DNA of 64,000 nucleotides, taken from assembly GCA_947683625.1 (NCBI GenBank), contig CANTUR010000055.1, forward strand, positions 2,232,501 to 2,296,500. Direction: 5' to 3'. Positions 1 through 12,083 of the stretch are shown piece by piece. The notes under the pieces were generated by a model. It was not told the DNA's origin. It searched no databases and saw nothing but the letters and a program-made list of their open reading frames with translations. The number at the start of each line of letters is the position of its first letter. Position 1 is the stretch's first letter. Source of the DNA: Mallotus nudiflorus. Lineage: Eukaryota > Streptophyta > Magnoliopsida > Malpighiales > Euphorbiaceae. Position numbers and translations under genes: made by a program.

Positions 1-3000
1 ATAACTAATTTAATATAATTATATACACTAAAAGTTAAACTTGAGATTTAACTTAAGCGAGAACAACTCACTACTAGTTGATATCAATGGTTGGTAAAAC
101 GTCAATCATTTTTTTAAGGTCAATTTTTACATCTTAAGAGAATTTTTACATTTATTTTATTTTATTTTACATTTCACCTAGATGCAATAACTCATGATTA
201 GAAGAAAATAATAATAACAATTTCTCCAGTTTCTACAACTGATATTCCTCTATAGCTTCTTTCAATGAACTAAAAGGTTGGAGTCATTGTCAAAATCTCT
301 TCTTTATTGGTAGATAGCACATCTATTTCCGTTGATCATGTATGGTGAAGAAACCACTTAAAATTGATTCTTTCATATCTTTATGCAGTTACTTGTTCTT
401 TGCATTTCCAATAGTGGTAGTATATGCTAAAGTTTTATGAAAAACTGTATTAGATAATGAATGGGATTTTTCATTCTATCTTATTTATCCCTATTGATTA
501 TAGATAGTGGAAAAGTTTTCCTTAATTTTATTGAATTTTCAAATTTTCAAAATCAAAACCTAAATTAAAACTGAACTAAATGATAAATATGATAAATGAA
601 GCAAAATTTATTGAAATAGTATACTACAAATAATAATGAGATGGATCATATAAATATCTGGATATTTTTGTATATATACCAATAATGTATATAGAAGTAT
701 ATAGAAACCATTAATGTATATAGATAATGTATATAGAAAGTATATAGAAAAAGGAGGTCAAGAATTCTTTATTGGTTTCTTTCTTAGATTCATGGACCAA
801 TTTAATTCTGTGGAATCTTATATATATATAGGTGCTACTCAGTACACATTTCTCTAAACAATTATTTGTCTAATAACCACAACTCCACAAGGGTTTCGTT
901 TCTGAACGTCCATAGGGTTGGTAATCTCACGGACAATTTACATTAAAATGACAATTTTTAGCTTCAGTTGAACTCTGAAATTGTGTCCATAAGGCCTAAG
1001 TTAATGGCACGTTAAAGCTCTAGATTATTGGAATTTTTTTTGCCTATTTCATTAAATTTGTAACAGCACATAAATATATGTCTTATTTTAGACACTAACA
1101 CATAAATATATGCCTCATTTTATAGAATAAATTAAAGCTAAATTTAAGCCAAAGCACACACAAACACATTCATTGAGTTAGGATAATATCAACTGCCCTC
1201 ATTGCCCTTAAGAAGTGCCATATCGTATTAGGCAAAAATTTTCTTTTAACATTAACAAAGTACAATTAAAATCTAGTTTGATAGAGCCAGTGAAGCAGTA
1301 ACTAAATGATAACTCTTCTTTAATAACATTTTAAGATATAGAGTTCAATTTCTACTGTCGTCGATTTAAAAGGAAAAAACTGCATTTAATTGCGTAGTTC
1401 ATCAATGTTGTCATATGACCTCTCTAAAAATCTAGTTCAACAGATATACTCTCACATATGTACAAAATATTAATCATTAAATTTCATTGTTAATTAATCA
1501 CTTAATTTACAAGATAATTTTTACGGAAATTCTTGTATTTATTCAAATTATTAGTCTAAATCATTAAATTTGTGACAATTATTTTGAGTATTTTACATCT
1601 TATAAACAAAATTAGATATTTGATGCATGCGTGTGTTTTAATTATTGAATCTAATACACTTGAAATAGGTGAATATATCGTATTTTTAGGGCATGTTAGG
1701 ATTTGTATGGAAAAATTTATTAATAGATTCAAATTACGGAGCAAGATAAACACAAAATAATCTCAAAATTTCAATTTTTCCTCAAGCAATACTCATTGAA
1801 CCTTGAAGTAATGTGAATTATATAATCCTATATGCCATATGATGTATCATATCAAAATTTATCCAGAAGTACACATTATCATTTCATAATGAATAAACAA
1901 TTATTAATCTATATGAAGTTACATTAATCGAGAAATTTTCTAGACTTATCGATTATCATACAAAAACATTTCTTTCATGTCAAATCATTTCAAACAAAAA
2001 CACTACCAAATTCAGATGGTGTGGTTTTTTTTTCATATGCATTTGGCATGTCTAAACGTCTGCCTTCAAAAGAAAGGTAAAAGGAAAAAACACAAAGAAA
2101 ACCTATTAGATAAAGGTAATATATATATATATAGCTCTCTATAGATGATGAGACTGAAGATATAGCATATAAAGCCAATGCTTTAACCAATATTCAACAT
2201 TATACCTATTGTTTTGTCATCTTCATGCCAACGAATGTTTGATCTTTTACTGTATAAGTATAGAAACATCTCACATGTTTATACAAATATATATTGGAAT
2301 TATATATACAGGGTATAGAGCAAGGACCACACATATAACAAGCAGCATATATGTAATTGATTATTTTAAATTCACACGTTAATCATAATTAATATATATA
2401 AATTCAATTCGATATGCTATAATTTATATCACCAATTTTTCCGTGATATAAATTATAGTCGAAATGCTGAAATTAAAAAAATTTATTATTGGATTGAGAA
2501 TATCAATCGATATTCTAATTTTTTTTTTTTTTTTTTTACAATGGAAAAAGGAGAGAAAACTGACAAAAGTGTATTTGGTCAAAAATCAAAAATTAACTCA
2601 AATAATTGTCAAAAAAAGGAAAAGAAAGAAATGAAAGAAGACTGCATGGCATAGAACTCAGAATGTAGCTTTATAAACACAAAGTCTACCCTACGTCCTC
2701 CAAGTTAAAGATTCAATGAACAAGTTCCAACAAGATAAGAGGTTGGATTGTTGGGCAATAGTTAACTCATTTATTAGAGAGAGGGATGTCAAAGCAGAAG
2801 ACTTTTATTTTAATTTTAATTTTTATTATTGAAGAATTAAAGAATAATATAGCCACCTATAGCTGCTGGGCTCCAGTATATTTCATATCCTTTGACAAGC
2901 GAATATATTGAAGGTGAAACACCACCACTCTAAAGAATGTATTGTGAATCACCCCTTATACCGACACTAAATACAAAACCCAACTGCCAACATCAAATTT

Positions 3001-3942
3001 CTTTCTTTTTTTTTTTCTTTTCCTTTTCATCAAAAAATTCTCCGGTTCACCGTAAAAATTAACTATTTTCCCATACAATATAACTTAAAATATATATATT
3101 GTGATTAATAAGAAGGTCAAATGATATAAACACTAAAACACTGTAAGATTATAGTGGGCTTGCTTTGTTATATATTTTCCAAATTTAATTCTGTCTTGAA
3201 ATTCAAATCAGTCACATGTATGCTCAAGAATAATCATCAAGCAAGGAAGAAGAAACAAAGAGGGTTTTAATAGTGATGATGATAACAAAAATACAGTCAA
3301 TTCAACTAAATGGGGTAATTAAAATGGTCATATTATTATTATTATTATTATACATTGACACTGAGAACAAAGTTGTACATTTTTGAAGTGGACGTATGAA
3401 TATGATATTGTTAAGGTAGAGAGAGAGTTATGTGGGGGCGTAGGTGGGTGTGGTAAACCTAGCTAAGAGCTAGCCAGCTGCATGGCCCATTCTTCGAAAA
3501 GAGGGTAATAAATGCAAAGGAAGCAGAGGGATACAGAACTTTTCTGGCAGAACAGAAAAGATGGTCTGATGTGAGAGATGAGGAAATGATTTTGTAATCG
3601 ATTACTTATAATTGATGGATAATTTCATTTTATTTTTTCTTCTCATAAAAATAATATAAAATAAATATTTTTTAGAGCAAAAATTTGAAGATAAAAAAAA
3701 GTGGGAATGTAATGTATGGTATTAGTAGCACTGAGCAAAAGTAGAGTGGTAAAAAAATAACTTTTTCTATCTTTATTATATTTTTCTTTTCTTCTTTATT
3801 TTATTTTGTGAGGAGTGTCTTAAGTAGTCTCACATCTCAAAGCCCTTTTCTTTTTCTTCTCTTTTTTCTCACTTTTCCCATCTTCTTTGCTGACAAAGAA
3901 AAACAAAAGTGAGACAAAAGAAGCTATCATGAGGCTATGATG
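1..3942. other. AT-rich intergenic DNA, no gene seen
   Basis: No reading frame here resembles a known protein. The short frames (about 60-80 codons) are low in complexity and lack any motif. The sequence has many A and T runs and short TA runs. From about 2700 to 3600 it is less repetitive and somewhat richer in G and C than its surroundings, which could be part of a promoter or an untranslated region of a gene outside the window, but nothing shows that directly. I recognised no tRNA, snRNA or conserved microRNA sequence by eye. Confidence 0.6.
3331..3352. repeat. (ATT)n microsatellite
   Basis: About seven uninterrupted ATT units in AT-rich intergenic DNA. It is a simple repeat with no visible link to a gene. 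Confidence 0.9.
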
Positions 3943-4033
3943 ACTATATGATAATGTGCATGTGGAAATGTGCATTCCATATATATATATATATACACTA
4001 TATGATAATGTGCATGTGGAAATGTGCATTCCA
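3943..4033. repeat. 54-bp tandem duplication ending in (AT)n
   Basis: A 37-bp block at 3943-3979 is repeated without change at 3997-4033. Each copy is followed by an AT dinucleotide run, so the period is 54 bp. The second AT run is the insertion site of the inverted-repeat element that starts at 4045. Perfect identity suggests a recent duplication, probably by slippage or unequal exchange at the AT runs. Confidence 0.9.
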
Positions 4034-4044
4034 GATATATATAT

Positions 4045-4314
4045 GGGAAAAGTACACAAAAACCCCTAATGGTTTTGCTCTAATGACAATTAACCCCATA
4101 ATGTGTTTTTAGGTTCAAATGCATCCCTATCATTATTAAATTAACACATATCCGTCCTTGCAACAAATACCGTTAACAGAGCCATTAACGGTGTCAATTG
4201 GAGAATGAATATGTGTCAATTTAGTAACAATTGAGGTGCATTTGAATTTAAAAAAACATTATGGGTTCATTGATATTAGGACAAAACCATAATGGGGTTA
4301 TTATAGCTTTTCCC
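4045..4314. mobile_element. MITE, 270 bp, long terminal inverted repeats
   Basis: The first about 40 bases (GGGAAAAGTACACAAAAACC...) match the reverse complement of the last about 40 with few mismatches, and the outermost 8 bases (GGGAAAAG) match exactly. The middle contains a smaller palindrome around CGTTAACAGAGCCATTAACG. There is no coding capacity, so this is a non-autonomous element able to fold into one long hairpin. It sits inside an AT dinucleotide run, which hides the exact target duplication; about 9-10 bp of AT repeat on each side would fit a Mutator-like element. The superfamily is uncertain. Confidence 0.85.
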
Positions 4315-7300
4315 ATATATATATAGTGATAGTTAATTTTCGTACACACCTTCTTCACCTCCTCCCACAACTACTACCACTACTACTGTTATACTAATAA
4401 AAAAAAATTTCTTGAATACTTCTGCAGTATTATAATTAATAATTAAAATTATAACATATAATATATTTGGTATATTTTTATTAATCTAATAAAAAAATAA
4501 TTTAGATTGGGAAGTGAAATAAAAATTTCTTATATAAATATATAAAAATAAATAAGAAAATAGTCTAATAATCAAATGTAAGATCCAAATATTACCACAC
4601 TGATTTATGAAATAAACTTTTATTTGATTTTAAGGCAGAAAAATATCCATCAATATTTAAGTCGTGGGGACTCTTTATTATTAAAAAAATAAATAAAAAA
4701 TAATAATGGTTTTTGTTTTCTTTACAGCTTTTGCTTGTCCAAGGCAGTCAAATATGGTTTTGAAAGGAAAAAAATTGTAAAGAGAAGTATGACATATTCA
4801 CATTAATTAAAGAAAGAATTAAAGGAAAAGAAAAATAAAAAAAGAAAGATTTAAAATGAAAAGAGAGAATTGTGTATATGGAGACTGAGCTTTCACATCA
4901 TGCGCTTGTTAAGGGGCCTGAAGGTATGAGATAGAGGAAGAGGCTGACATTGTCCTACACGAAAGTCGCTAACCCTCTTATGCAGGGGGAAAGGCTCTGT
5001 TGTTTTCTGTATTCTACATATCATAACTTTTTATCTTCTTCTTTGTGTTATATATATTTGTATATATTGTCTTCTATCTTAATTTACTACTATAGTTATT
5101 AGGACCCTTTTTGCCATTGCTTATTGGCTACTTACATATATGTGTTAAAAGAGCCTTTGTTTGTGTAATGTGGACCTACCCTTTTCTCTCTTCTTTTATT
5201 TTCCTTATTTCAGTTGGTGTTAGCTTTGTAGTGTATATATGTGTTATGTATGGTCTTTGTCACCTTCCATGCACACCACCCCTAGACCTTTCTTTTGGAT
5301 AGGATGCAGATGAGATTTGTGGGATTTAAGATATGGGATTCCATAGACCATTCACTGCAACTTATTCATGTAAATATCCCACTCAAATGTGCTTTAGATC
5401 TTGGATGTCAAAACATTCAATTCCTAATTAAAAAAATTTGAAAAAAAAATTAATAACTTTTATCTGCTATTGGAGTCTTCTATGGATCTAATTGAGCTTC
5501 AAAAAAGGAAAAAGAAAAATACACACAAAAAAAAAACTTAAAAGGATAATTGTGTTTCAAATCTTGAATTAAATTCTACTCCACTCTTGACCTAAAAATG
5601 GTGGTTTTACTCCAAATAGTACTTTTAAAAATGATAAAAATTTTGAGTTTGAGTTCTTACGGCTTCCTCCATCCATTATCATAATTTATCACTTCTTATG
5701 ACTAATGATAAGGAAATGATTCGCAAGGCTAATTGAAGGGTAATGGTGCAAATTGGACCCCCACATTTTACCTTAATTTCACATTGAACTCTTTCATTTT
5801 TTTTTTGTTTTAGCCATATTGGAACTTATAATTTGGAAATTTAGACAATATTGGACCTTTGATAAGTTCAATTAAGTTTCGTAATTTTTTTACATAAAAT
5901 TAAGTCTTATAGATTGATAAAAATTTAATTTTAACGGATACAAAAAAATGAAATTGATTTTTTTAGAAATATATATAACCTAATTATAAAGTTTTAAACC
6001 TATAAAATAATTTTTAAAAATTTTTCTTAAATTTTAAAAAGTTTACAATCAAGTGATATAAATTTTTTTTAAAAAAATCAAATTTATTAGTTAATATAAA
6101 TAGTGAATTGATAATTGAACTAAAATTTAATTTTAACGGTCGAATAAAAAAATTTTAAATGTCATTTATCAGTTTAAATTTTTAAATTTACTCAATGGAA
6201 TACTGAGACTTAGCCATCAGCCAAATGCTTATTGATGAAAATGTTTATAAGTTAGATTTGGTGGTTATTGGCTGATATTATAAATACATAAAAGCAATCT
6301 AATGAACTAAATAATTTTCAATCCCAAGCAGTTGGTGTACTATGGTAAATCTCCTGTAAAACTATTGGGCTTATTAGCCAATTAAGAATACAAACATAAG
6401 GATACTTTTCTTATAGCCCAATTGGATGTAATTTTCATTTTGAACTAGCATTGAGAAAAATTGAACCCCAAATCCCTATCATCTTTAAGAGGAAACCATA
6501 GTTTGAAAAATGCCTGGTTTGAAAGCAAAAACAAAATTGCTTTTCAACATAACACTTTTCTTTATACCAATTTAAGCAAAAAAAAAAAAAATTTTTTTTA
6601 ACATTGCCTAATTTGTCAAAATCTATTTTGAAAAAGGTGCATTCTCTAAGTAATTTTAGTTATTGAAATGATAGGAGTAGCTTCGTTTTGGTCATAAGGC
6701 AGACTCTCTTGTTAGCTAAAGCTTGAGGCCTTGTACCATACACTATGAAATGCCTATCAATTAAATCTTCATTCAAACCCTTTGAGACTTGGGTTGGGTT
6801 TCCAAGCCTGGTGAAAGTGAAATTTCAAGCCTTTAATCACTTCTAAATAGCATTTTAAGTTTTAACTAGCTACTCTATTGCTAAAAAAAAAAAAAGGCAA
6901 GCTACTCTCATTTTAATTTTTCTTTCATATATTTCCTTATCTAAAGGATAGAATTAACTGTAGAATTGATTTTTTTCTTTAATTTTTAGAACTCGACTAT
7001 AGAAAATAAATTTTCAAACCTAATTATAAAATTAACTTTTTATTTTTTTGAAAAGAATTATAAAATTAATTTAAACTTAATAGTTTGAATAATATTATTT
7101 CATATTTAAATTCCAATGCCCTCTATTAAAATTTTCACACTTTATTATGGCACAAAAAAATCCAAATAACGAGTAAAGTTAGCAATAGATTGAATTCATC
7201 ACTATTTAGTGACAAATTGGCAACAACCTTATGTAATCAAATAAAAAACATGTACTTGGGGATGAATTTAAAGACGGACACTAAGGAAAGGTAGGAGCCT

Positions 7301-7872
7301 GGGGCCAAATATGTAAGAACCAATTAGTAATAAATATATAATTGGAAAATGATTTGTGTCGGAATTTGTGAAAGCAACAGTGCTGTTGTGAGTCATGAAA
7401 TTACAAAACCCCCTCCCCTCCCCCATCCAAATGGTAGATAGCCTCCTTGTATCGAGGGCAAAAAAGGATAATTTTTTTTTATCTTGTATCAGGACTCACG
7501 ACATACTGTGCATGTTATGAGTCCCGACATGTATCTTCGTCATTTATAATTATCCTAATTAATGACGGATAATGAATCTTTTCACTAATTAATATTGGTG
7601 TGAAACCCTAGAATTTAGTTGTTGAATAATAATGGATATGTCCATCTTTAAATTTTAGGAAAAAATCGCTCGTCCCTCATTTATTTCAAAAAAAAAAAAA
7701 CCTCTTCCTTTTGGTGTAGCTCCTTCTTCTTATCGATCTAATGCCACTAGTAGTTCCCTCATTGGCCTAAGTACTCCAACCAACTTGTGGTATACTTTTT
7801 TATTTAATTAACTAAATAGAAATTAATTTATTCCTCTATCCTTTAATCAACCTTTTTTACTTATGTTGTTGT

Positions 7873-7876
<4 letters not shown>
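4315..7876. other. AT-rich intergenic DNA, no gene seen
   Basis: I see no supported gene. Short frames such as the one at 5111-5302 are hydrophobic by composition and match no family I know. The block at about 4880-5010 is less AT-rich than its surroundings and has no assignment. From about 5740 to 6200 the DNA looks like an old non-coding repeat (poly-T and poly-A runs, many TTAATTTTAA words), but I could not find matching ends. Confidence 0.55.
7492..7524. repeat. Short inverted repeat (13-bp arms)
   Basis: The arms GGACTCACGACAT and ATGTTATGAGTCC pair with two mismatches around a 7-base loop. No terminator, microRNA or transposon context is apparent. It may be chance or the core of a decayed miniature element. 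Confidence 0.5.

Positions 7877-7918
<42 letters not shown>
7877..7918. repeat. (TA)n run at the 3' side of the LINE
   Basis: Twenty-one TA units lie immediately next to the 3' end of the minus-strand LINE. Plant LINEs usually end in a poly(A) or other simple-sequence tail, so this run may be the tail of the element or may have grown from it. No clear target duplication was found to settle the point. Confidence 0.85.
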
Positions 7919-7920
<2 letters not shown>

Positions 7921-7968
7921 TGAAATAAAAGAAAGGACAAACCTATAAACAATGAAACTAGAATTACC

Positions 7969-8178
7969 TTATAAAACACCCTTCGCCAGAAAATAAGCAA
8001 CTGTATTACCCTCTTTGCGAGTAAAAGCAAATGAAACATTAATAAAATGAGAAACCAACTGATGGATATTTTCGTAAATCATATCAGGAACTATTTGCCC
8101 AAGTGATTGTGACTTTAATATGGTAACAACAGATAAACAATCAGATTCCAATATGACTAGTTGATACCTATTGTTCAC
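7969..8178 (-). pseudogene. LINE RNase H domain, fragment
   Basis: This 69-codon frame resembles the second half of the RNase H-like domain found at the C-terminus of plant LINE and LINE-derived proteins. It has an ESD catalytic-type motif near residue 11, and a late segment reading FTRKEGNTVAYFLAKG that corresponds to the family's conserved R-x-x-N-x-x-A-x-x-L-A block. In that block the usual histidine/aspartate-type position is tyrosine. The N-terminal half of the domain is not in frame. In intact elements the domain degrades the RNA strand of the RNA-DNA hybrid. Confidence 0.75.
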
Positions 8179-8616
8179 TATAATATTTAGACCATATCTT
8201 CTTACTTATAGCTCTTCCATCTCTACATCTAAATAATTATGAATAATAAGACCAATAGATAACACAACAACACTAAAAGATTATCGAATTACAACCTATA
8301 AAACCGTTGTAGACTTATTGACACTTAAAGTAGCATTAATATTAATTTTAAGATAATTATCAAGAGTGGGACACCAACATACCACATCATGGGGAGGTGG
8401 CTCCAAAGAAGGTGGTAGAGATTTTAAATTGTTATCCAAACACTGACCAACAACCATGAGAATTAATTAGCAAGGACTTAACCCTGGTTTACCAACTATA
8501 AGTTGATTACGTTGGAACCAAATTGCCCACTATATAGTTACCACTGTTGCCAGTATATCTAATTTATGAGTAGATAATATATTATAAAACCAATCCCAAA
8601 CATAATTGACATGAAC

Positions 8617-8958
8617 CTAGTCTATTCGTAAGCCAATAAAGGATGAAAGCCAAATGCCATGAGTGCAAGTACAATCTTTGAAAAGGTGAAGTAAAAATTC
8701 ATAATTGGAATCACAAAATAAACATCCATGAGCAATAGTAATACCTCGGCACCATAAATTTTCCACTATTTGTAGAGAGTCAGTTAATACCTGCCACACA
8801 AACATTTTTATTTTTGGGGGAATTTGTATCCACGATAGATTTTTCCAGAAAAAACCATTAGGTATCGAAGAGGAACTTACTGAGGTAGAATGATGAGCCA
8901 AGTCTTGGACTATCTTATAACTAGTTTTAACAGAATATCCACCATCTCGAGTGAACAA
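8617..8958 (-). pseudogene. LINE zinc-binding RT-associated domain (zf-RVT)
   Basis: This 113-codon frame shows the features of the zf-RVT domain that follows RT in plant LINEs: a GGYSVKTSYK start, FWKNLSWIQIPPKIKMFVWQ in the middle, then a Cys/His cluster (CRGI...CLFCDS...HLFKDC). The spacing of WxxLxxIxIPPKIK and of the C-x-x-C...H...C cluster is typical. It is the best preserved part of this LINE and lies in the expected place between RT and RNase H. About 440 bp between it and RNase H is out of frame. It may help the RT bind nucleic acid. Confidence 0.85.
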
Positions 8959-9563
8959 CTAGAATTGAGAGATTGCAGGTAAGCAATAACTTAGTTGCAA
9001 CTATAGTATGGCTTCAACCTTAAAAGGTAGAAACAGTTATCTAAGAAGAGTAACCTGCCATTGCTTAGCATCTAAATCAATCAGTGAGCTAACCAGGTTA
9101 TCATCCAAACTAATCCGAGGCATTATAGGCTTCATGCCATGTACTATAACAATCCATCTGTTAGTCCATATATTCACCAATAAACCATTACCAATACGCC
9201 AACAAGTCCCTTAGGATAATGCATCTCGAGCAACAGTACACTTCGTAAGAAATAACTTGGGTAATAGCCAAGTAATACAGTATAGAATGATTGTCAGGGA
9301 TAATATTTTAATGAGATAACCTGAGCACACAATGATGTTGGATTTATTAATAAACGCCAACCATGTTTGGCAAGCAAAGCAATGTTGAAGTAGTGAAAAT
9401 GCCGGAATCCTAGATCACCCTCAGCCTTTAACTTATTTAAAATTTCTCTAGACAATTAATGTACCTTACATTTATCCATCATATCACCTCACCAAAATCT
9501 ATTAATCATCTTTTGGACTTTATCACTGAAAGTTTTGGGCAACAAAAAGCAACTCATGATATA

Positions 9564-10760
9564 TTATGGGATGGCTTGAGCCACAGCTTTAATGAACATT
9601 TCTTTTCCTGCTTGGCTTAAAAATTTTTCCTTATACCCTTTGAGTTTCTTACATAAACGGTCTTTCAAAAGACCAAAAATTAACTTCTTCGAACAGCCAA
9701 TCAAAGTTGGGAACCCCAAGCATTTCTCATGATGATTGACCATAGACATGTGTAGTAATTCATAAATTTGAATACGTTGACCATTTAGGACTTTGCTACT
9801 AAAAGAAATTTTTGATTTATTAAAATTCACCACCTGACCTGACTTATGGGCATAGATTTGTAGAAGATTAGAAATATAATGGCACTCCAAAAAAGTTGCT
9901 TTTGTAAAGAGGACATAATCATTTGCAAAAAAATATGTGAGAGATGGACAGACTTAGTGGAGTAACTTTGACTGAATGTAAAATACCTTAGGTAGTAGCT
10001 TTCCATATTATTACTGAGAACCCTTCCACATAAAGCATAAGTAAATAAGGCAAAATGGGGTCACCTTGCTAAAGACCCCCACTCAGTTTAAGAAAACCTT
10101 ATAAATGCCCATTTATAAGGAAAGAAAAGGAAGCTGACTGCAAGCAACTCATGATCAAATCAATAAAGTGACTAAGGAATTTCATCATTAACATAATGCT
10201 TTCAAGATATGTCCATTCCACCATGTCATATGCCTTATTCATGTTTAATTTAAAAGCCATAACACCCTTTTAACTTTGAATATAATGCTTCATAGGATGA
10301 AAAATTTTAAAAGCTACAATAGCATTATCCATTATCAATCTCCTTAGAATAAATGCACTCTGACTTTCATGAATTAACACAGGCAACACCGTTTTAAGTC
10401 TATTGGCAAGAAACTTTGAAATAATCTTGTAAAGGATAGTACATAGACTAACAAGCCGAAGATCTTTAATAGAAGTAGGAGATTTAATTTTGGGAATGAG
10501 GGTAACAAAAGTGTGATTTAATTTACTAGGCATGTCATTAGTATTCAGAAAATTGAGCACCATATAAGTAACATCAGCCCCTATAATATCCTAATATTTT
10601 TAGAATAATAAAGTAGACATACCATTTAGACTAAGCACCTTTCCTGAATGAATTTGCTTCAGGGCTTGAAATACTTCATCAGGAGTAAAAGGAGATGAAA
10701 GTAATCTAGCATCTTCCTTTGACAAAGTTAAATCAATTACTGAGAGAGAGTAATAAAAAC
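9564..10760 (-). pseudogene. LINE reverse transcriptase, broken, FADD changed to FAND
   Basis: The segment upstream of RT at 10760-10600 reads as a PFTPDEVFQALKQIHSGK-type block. It is followed at 10563-10270 by a frame with TLIPKIKSPTSIKDLRLVSL and YKIISKFLANRLK, which are fingers-domain motifs, and by QSAFI. The active-site box falls at 9918-9929 and reads F-A-N-D where the family has F-A-D-D, so one metal-binding aspartate is lost. The 9890-9564 frame corresponds to the thumb and connection region (KIKS..., ...GFPTLIGCSKK). Stops and shifts separate these pieces. The enzyme is certainly inactive as it stands. Confidence 0.85.
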
Positions 10761-11199
10761 ACTAGACTTCTGAACTTGTAAACAACTCTAAATAGGATTG
10801 GGAAACTAGCTTTACAATACCCGCTTAACCCTCATGCCAAATACCAAAATCATCTTTAAGTTTGTGGAGCTTATTATAACGATGTCATTCTGATGCCTTT
10901 TGATGAAAGAAACTGGTATTATGATCACCTGCCTCTAACGAGATGGCCCTTAATCTATGATGCCAATAGTCTTCATCTTATTCAAGCAATTAGTTAACTT
11001 CCATTTACACTATACTATCATTATATGATGAGAATAATCAGATTGTTCTTGCAGTGTTTGTATTTCACGTAATTTGGAGTCTATGCGGTATTGTAAGTTT
11101 CCAAAGCACTGCTTACTCTAATTACGTAAGGCTTTAGCATAATGCAATAATTTTCCTTGTAAACCACCATCGACATTTTGTGAATAAGTTAAATCCTAG

Positions 11200-11990
11200 A
11201 CGGCTTAAATAACATCATTACATGACTCATCTCAAACCCATATGGACTCAAACAAAAAAATATAAGGACATTTTTTCCAGGAGGGAGGCTTCTTTACCGT
11301 ATAAAAAATTAGTGGAAAATGATCAGACACAAGCTTTGGCAAATGGCGAACCTGAAAATTTGGGAAAAGGGACAACAATTTATGACTAAGAAACGATTAA
11401 GTCATTCTCGAATATTAGCATCACCCCGATGGCCATTATCCCAAGTAAACATTCCTCCCTCATAGCCCAAATAAAAAAAACTATAACTATCAATAACCTA
11501 TTAAAAGAGCTCATTATTATATGAATCATTAAACCGCCCACCACTTTTTTCATAATTGAAGAGGATTGCATTAAAATCCCTAAAACAAAGACATTGAGAG
11601 GTAACTAATTGTAAAATTTTATCTAACAGCCTCTAAGTTTTTTTATTTTTCATTTTGCATAGGAAATCCATAAATTCCACACCCTATCCAGAATTGGTCA
11701 CATTTAGTATCATGAACATAAAAACAAACTATTAGCACTATAAAACAACTAAAACATCAACTAATTTTTTCCATATTAAAAGTAAACCACCATATCATCT
11801 ATAACTAGGAATAAAAATAAAAAGTAATACTAAAATATAAACTTGATTCTATCTATATTTGAACTGGACAACTTAAACTCTATTATGAAAGCAACATCAA
11901 GGGAATGTTTCATAAGTAAGAAATGCAATGCATGTAATGTTCGGGGATTCCCCAAACCCCAAACATTCTAACTACACAGTTGCATTTTTC
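11200..11990 (-). pseudogene. LINE endonuclease region, heavily decayed
   Basis: This stretch lies where the apurinic/apyrimidinic-like endonuclease should be, between ORF1 and RT. Across several frames it shows remnants such as GIYGFPMQNEK and, farther on, a CNPLQL...KKWWAV block that fits the conserved FGDFN...EKxGG region with a frameshift. The frame at 11571-11386 is the continuation in another phase. In active elements this domain nicks the target DNA to prime reverse transcription. The similarity is weaker than for RT and rests partly on position. Confidence 0.6.
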
Positions 11991-12083
11991 CTAGTTGGAC
12001 TAACGACAAACTATGGTAACAACTGTAGATAGACTTGAAGGATGATGAACAATAACTAATGCATTGCACTAAAGCACACCACC

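Noticed and set aside
3440..3600. Possible microRNA precursor
   Set aside because: I found no match to conserved plant microRNAs and no convincing long hairpin by eye.
3820..4059. 79-codon minus-strand frame with repeated CTFPIYISGMHIS-like peptide
   Set aside because: The repeat comes from the 54-bp DNA duplication and the AT run. No protein family fits.
5111..5302. 63-codon frame with hydrophobic segments
   Set aside because: It has no family resemblance, and the hydrophobic composition follows from T-rich DNA.
7857..8039. Minus-strand frame with an isoleucine-tyrosine repeat
   Set aside because: It is translated from the (TA)n run. The real coding relic there is the RNase H fragment in another frame.
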